The notes below the pieces were generated by a model. That model worked only from the letters and a program-made list of their open reading frames with translations. It was not told the DNA's origin and ran no database searches. Position numbers and translations under genes: made by a program. From the NCBI RefSeq assembly GCF_000971475.1, contig NZ_DF967539.1:1-64000 (forward strand): a DNA stretch of 64,000 nucleotides. Direction: 5' to 3'. The stretch is from Sulfuricella sp. T08 (GTDB lineage: Bacteria; Pseudomonadota; Gammaproteobacteria; Burkholderiales; Sulfuricellaceae). Numbering within the stretch: the first letter of the stretch is position 1; each line of letters starts with the position of its first letter. Shown one piece after another: positions 61,181-64,000 of this stretch.

Positions 61181-61200
61181 ATGTTACCGGAAAGTAACAT
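61181..61200. promoter_or_regulatory. Inverted repeat site 3, candidate enhancer of the cytochrome promoter
   Basis: ATGTTAC-CGGAAA-GTAACAT is a perfect inverted repeat with the same 6-base spacer as sites 1 and 2. It lies about 200 bases upstream of the -24/-12 promoter, the usual distance for an NtrC-type enhancer. Confidence 0.62.
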
Positions 61201-61394
61201 GATAATGCACCATGCGTTTCAGATTTCGTTTCGAAATGATCTCTCCGCCTCGCGGATCGATTTGAATGATCAACTTGGAGAATTCTGATGAAAGGGTTAA
61301 ATCAAGAACAGCTATGTATTAAATGATTTTATTTTTTGATGGCACTGATGCAATTCTGGGTAGGAGGCTTGGCAGATGATTAGTGGCAACACTA

Positions 61395-61411
61395 TAGGTA
61401 CGTTTATTGCT
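61395..61411 (+). promoter_or_regulatory. Sigma-54 (-24/-12) promoter of the multihaem cytochrome gene
   Basis: TAGGTACG-TTTA-TTGCT fits the sigma-54 consensus YTGGCACG-N4-TTGCW with two mismatches. The key GG (61397-61398) and GC (61409-61410) are spaced by exactly 10 bases. The predicted start site is near 61422, leaving about 125 bases before the ATG at 61548. Confidence 0.68.
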
Positions 61412-61547
61412 TGATACGAGACATATGCATCCTGTATGCCGCTACGCATAAGCAAGATACTCATTGAGTTTTTGGAGATAAAAAATTGAGTCCACAAGTC
61501 CATATCCTGTCCCGTTCAGTGTTTCCCTAACGAAGCGATCACCAGTT

Positions 61548-63566
61548 ATGCGTATTCAGAAATCTGTATCGTGGGCTTTGGCTGGCCTTATCTGCTTAAT
61601 AGGCGCTTCGAGTATTTGGCAGACGGAGGTCAAAGCCGAAGAAGCGGCCAGTGGCGGGATTGTGCCTGTCGTCGGAAAGCTTGACAACGCTTCGTGTCAG
61701 ACCTGTCACGACGGAAAAAAAGAAGAGATAAAGGTGCCGGGTGCAGAGGGGAAAATGCGTCCGTTGCACGCAATAAGTGGCGACAAGTACGCCAAAAGCG
61801 TGCATGCAAAAATGCTTTGCGTCGACTGTCATAAGGAAATTACCGATAGTACAGCCCAACACAAGAAAGACCTGGCGAAGAAGGTCGGTTGCGTGCAGTG
61901 CCACCAGGATTTGTGGGCGGCCGCCAAGAAGGAAAATAAAACCCAGGAAAAGCCCAGGCTGGGCGTGGTGGTACAGAATATCGCGGCCTACAAAAAATCT
62001 TTTCACGCCCGTCCAAACCAGGATGATCCGTCACGGGTCAATGCAACCTGCAACGAGTGCCACGATACGCACGGTTTCAACGTACCGGTCGACAAGAAGA
62101 GTCCGCAATACGATGCGTGGCGCAAGGAAGTTCCCGCCCTGTGCGGCGAGAAATGCCACGACGAGCAACTCGAAACATTTGCGTCATCAGTGCATGGAAA
62201 GGAAGTTCTCGACAAGAACAATGCCAAGGCGCCCGTCTGCACCAGTTGCCACACCAACCACGAGATCACCAATACCTCGCTGGATTCGTTCAAGCTCCTC
62301 AACAACGAGGCGTGCGGCAGTTGCCACAAGGACCGGCTCAAATCCTACCGCGACACCTATCATGGCCAAGTCACGAAGCTGGGCTATGTCGATACGGCCA
62401 AGTGCTACAACTGCCACGGCAGCCACGGGATACTGTCGGCAAAGGACCCCAAGTCTAAGGTGCACCCGGACAACCGCCTGAAGACCTGCCGGGAGTGTCA
62501 TGACGGCAAGAAAAAGCAGCTGGCCACCGCAGGCTTCGCCACCTTTGCCCCGCATGCCAACAGCCACGATTTCGCAAAGTATCCGCAGGTGTGGATCTCC
62601 ACCAAATTCATGATTGCCTTGCTGATCGGCGTATTCGCCTTCTTCTGGCTGCATTCGGGGCTCTGGTACTACCGTGAGTGGGAACGCAGCAAGGCAGGCG
62701 AGCATCGTCCGCATGTACGCACGGCAGATCTGAAGCTCGACGAGACCAAGCATGTGCGCCGCTTCGGCCTAGGTTGGCGCATCGCCCACCTGGTCTTCGC
62801 CCTCACGACCATGACACTTGTGCTGACCGGCACCACTGCACTCTTCTCACATACTGGATGGGCGCCGGTCGTCGCCAAAGCCCTTGGCGGCGCACAGGGT
62901 CTCGCCCTGATCCATCGGGTGGCTGCCGCACTCTTCATCGGCATCTTCTTGATCCACTTCGTCTATGTGATGCAGCGTCTGCTGCGCGACAGGAACTTCC
63001 GCTGGTTCGGCCCGGATTCGCTGGTGCCGAACTGGAAGGACCTCAGCGACATGGTGGGCATGTTCAAGTGGTTTGTCGGCAAGGGTGATCGCCCGACCTT
63101 CGACCGCTGGACCTACTACGAGAAGTTCGACTACTGGGCGGTGTTCTGGGGCGTCTCCGTCATCGGCGGCAGCGGCCTGCTGCTGGCCTTCCCGTATGTG
63201 ACCGCGACTTACCTGCCGGGCTGGATATTCAACGTCGCCACCATCGTGCATGGGGAGGAAGCTTTCCTGGCAGCCGTGTTCCTCTTCACGGTGCATTTCT
63301 TCAACAACCACTTCCGGCCGGATAAGCTGCCGCCGCCGGACATCGTGATGTTCACCGGCACCCAGTCGCTGGAAGAGTTCCGTCGCGAGCATCCGGCCCA
63401 GTATCAGCGGCTGGTGGATGCAGGCGAGCTGGACAAGTATCTGGTGGATGCACCGTCACGGCCGATGGCCCTGGGTTCCAAGATATTGGGGCTCACCTTG
63501 ATCACCATCGGCCTGGTGCTGCTGACTCTGGTGATAGTTGGGTTCGTGGGTGGTGCGGTTAAATAA
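61548..63566 (+). CDS. Multihaem cytochrome c fused to a cytochrome b-type membrane domain
   Basis: A 672-residue electron-transfer protein. After a signal peptide (residues 1-30) the periplasmic part has eight CXXCH motifs, with first Cys at residues 50, 91, 115, 168, 231, 256, 286 and 314, and one non-standard CX3CH (Cys199-Cys203-His204). A membrane domain follows from about residue 350, with five or so helices and His residues in AHLVFAL, IHRVAAALFIGIFLIHFVY and VHGEEAFLAAVFLFTVHFFNNHF, suggesting b-type haems. It should couple the quinone pool to periplasmic acceptors or donors. The specific substrate is unknown. It has a sigma-54 promoter and is followed by a small cytochrome c gene. 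Confidence 0.88.
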   Translation: MRIQKSVSWALAGLICLIGASSIWQTEVKAEEAASGGIVPVVGKLDNASCQTCHDGKKEEIKVPGAEGKMRPLHAISGDKYAKSVHAKMLCVDCHKEITDSTAQHKKDLAKKVGCVQCHQDLWAAAKKENKTQEKPRLGVVVQNIAAYKKSFHARPNQDDPSRVNATCNECHDTHGFNVPVDKKSPQYDAWRKEVPALCGEKCHDEQLETFASSVHGKEVLDKNNAKAPVCTSCHTNHEITNTSLDSFKLLNNEACGSCHKDRLKSYRDTYHGQVTKLGYVDTAKCYNCHGSHGILSAKDPKSKVHPDNRLKTCRECHDGKKKQLATAGFATFAPHANSHDFAKYPQVWISTKFMIALLIGVFAFFWLHSGLWYYREWERSKAGEHRPHVRTADLKLDETKHVRRFGLGWRIAHLVFALTTMTLVLTGTTALFSHTGWAPVVAKALGGAQGLALIHRVAAALFIGIFLIHFVYVMQRLLRDRNFRWFGPDSLVPNWKDLSDMVGMFKWFVGKGDRPTFDRWTYYEKFDYWAVFWGVSVIGGSGLLLAFPYVTATYLPGWIFNVATIVHGEEAFLAAVFLFTVHFFNNHFRPDKLPPPDIVMFTGTQSLEEFRREHPAQYQRLVDAGELDKYLVDAPSRPMALGSKILGLTLITIGLVLLTLVIVGFVGGAVK

Positions 63567-63662
63567 AATCAGTAATGCGCCTGAACCAACGAAGGCGCTT
63601 GCTTACAGGATGCTGGAATATATTTTTAAATAATTATCTGATAGTGGATATGGAGATTCAAA

Positions 63663-64000
63663 ATGAAACATAAAACAAACCGACAAATTATCGCCGCCAC
63701 GTTGTTTACCTTTTCTGCGGCCATGCTGATGCCGTCCCAGGCATCAGCTTTCGATGAGGACGCGGCAAGAGCGCTGGCAAAAAGGAATGACTGCTTCAAG
63801 TGCCATGCGGTCGACAAGTCCAAAAAAGGTCCTTCCTACAAGAAGGTTGCGGATAAATACCGGGGCAAGGCCGATGGTCAGAGCAAGCTGATTACCAACT
63901 TCACTACGGAGCCGATGGTCAAGCTTTCAGACGGCAAGGAAGAGAAGCACAAGATTATCGATACCAAGGACATGAATGAGATGAAAAATCTGGCCGACTG
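63663..64000 (+). CDS. Monohaem cytochrome c, cut by the window end
   Basis: The first 112 codons of a secreted class I cytochrome c. ATG at 63663; signal peptide MKHKTNRQIIAATLFTFSAAM... ending ASA. The haem motif is CFKCH (RNDCFKCHAVDKSKKGPSYKKVADKYRG), the typical start of cytochrome c551/c-552-like domains. The gene has no stop in the window, and its reading frame is still open at 64000. It follows the multihaem cytochrome gene by about 96 bases, with a small GCGCCT/AGGCGC hairpin between, and is probably its electron partner. Confidence 0.85.
   Translation, partial: MKHKTNRQIIAATLFTFSAAMLMPSQASAFDEDAARALAKRNDCFKCHAVDKSKKGPSYKKVADKYRGKADGQSKLITNFTTEPMVKLSDGKEEKHKIIDTKDMNEMKNLAD

Larger units (their letters stand above)
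60714..61547. other. Regulatory intergenic region between sensory operon and cytochrome gene
   Basis: About 830 bases without a convincing gene. It carries three TGTTAC-N6-GTAACA-type palindromes and a sigma-54 promoter, annotated separately. A mini-frame ATG 61288 to stop 61326 (12 codons) has a strong GGAG ribosome-binding site, but lies upstream of the sigma-54 promoter. The rest is AT-rich and has no other supported feature. Confidence 0.6.

Noticed and set aside
61340-61354. TGGCAC box that looks like a perfect -24 element
   Set aside because: Bases at the -12 position are AT rather than GC (GG-N10-GC rule not met), so I preferred the site at 61395-61411.

Overview
The window looks like a chromosomal stretch of a betaproteobacterium, most probably of the Nitrosomonadales type (sulfur- or iron-oxidising relatives). 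That placement is inference from gene order and content: argH next to an AlgZ/AlgR pair and hemC-hemD-hemX-hemY, accB-accC-prmA, a glycine-riboswitch-controlled gcv operon with split GcvP, many c-type cytochromes and a DsbD/TlpA pair. There is no prophage, CRISPR array or intact insertion sequence. Mobile DNA is limited to two MITE-like elements and several small palindromic repeats.

Layout. 0.2-2.7 kb: two c-di-GMP proteins (PilZ; CBS-GGDEF-EAL). 2.8-13 kb, minus strand: ppnN, then a translationally coupled operon, gspG-gspF-gspE, PilM/N/O/P-like genes, a lipoprotein secretin and two more pseudopilins, which together form a type II secretion/type IV pilus hybrid. 13.3-21.6 kb: an S24-like protein and argH (minus), AlgZ/AlgR (plus), a thioredoxin-like protein (minus), and hemC-[MITE]-hemD-hemX-hemY. 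21.6-29 kb: an accessory region with a diguanylate cyclase, a decayed Hpt remnant, CapA, an unknown secreted protein, a methyltransferase, a secreted Tgl-like transglutaminase, a ferredoxin reductase and an epimerase stub. 29-37.3 kb: fxsA, cutA, dsbD, tlpA, aroQ, accB, accC, prmA and a zinc-ribbon protein. 37.4-42.8 kb: a tandem glycine riboswitch plus terminator, then gcvT-gcvH-gcvPA-tpx-gcvPB. 42.8-48.2 kb: dgkA, a GT4 glycosyltransferase, a PAP2 phosphatase, a PfkB kinase, a lipoprotein, and an OlsB-like/PlsC acyltransferase pair. This group is read here as a phosphate-responsive membrane-lipid remodelling locus because Pho-box-like direct repeats precede two of its genes. 48.1-53.4 kb: apaH, rep, cytochrome c5, tRNA-Arg(CCG) and an NhaD-type antiporter.

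53.5-64 kb holds the most interesting part. A 1072-residue TolA-like coiled-coil protein with an AsmA-like C-terminus is followed by a three-gene sensory operon (PhnD-like binding protein, histidine kinase, NtrC-type sigma-54 activator). Divergent to that operon is a nonahaem cytochrome c/cytochrome b fusion. The intergenic region carries three copies of the inverted repeat TGTTAC-N6-GTAACA and a good -24/-12 sigma-54 promoter in front of the cytochrome gene. The simplest reading is a ligand-sensing three-component switch for a respiratory module whose second gene, a small cytochrome c, runs off the window.

A recurring feature is that small palindromic elements sit directly at stop codons inside operons (hemC/hemD, prmA, gspF/gspE, accB/accC, gcvT/gcvH, gcvH/gcvPA). 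In two cases they appear to contribute codons to the neighbouring protein.
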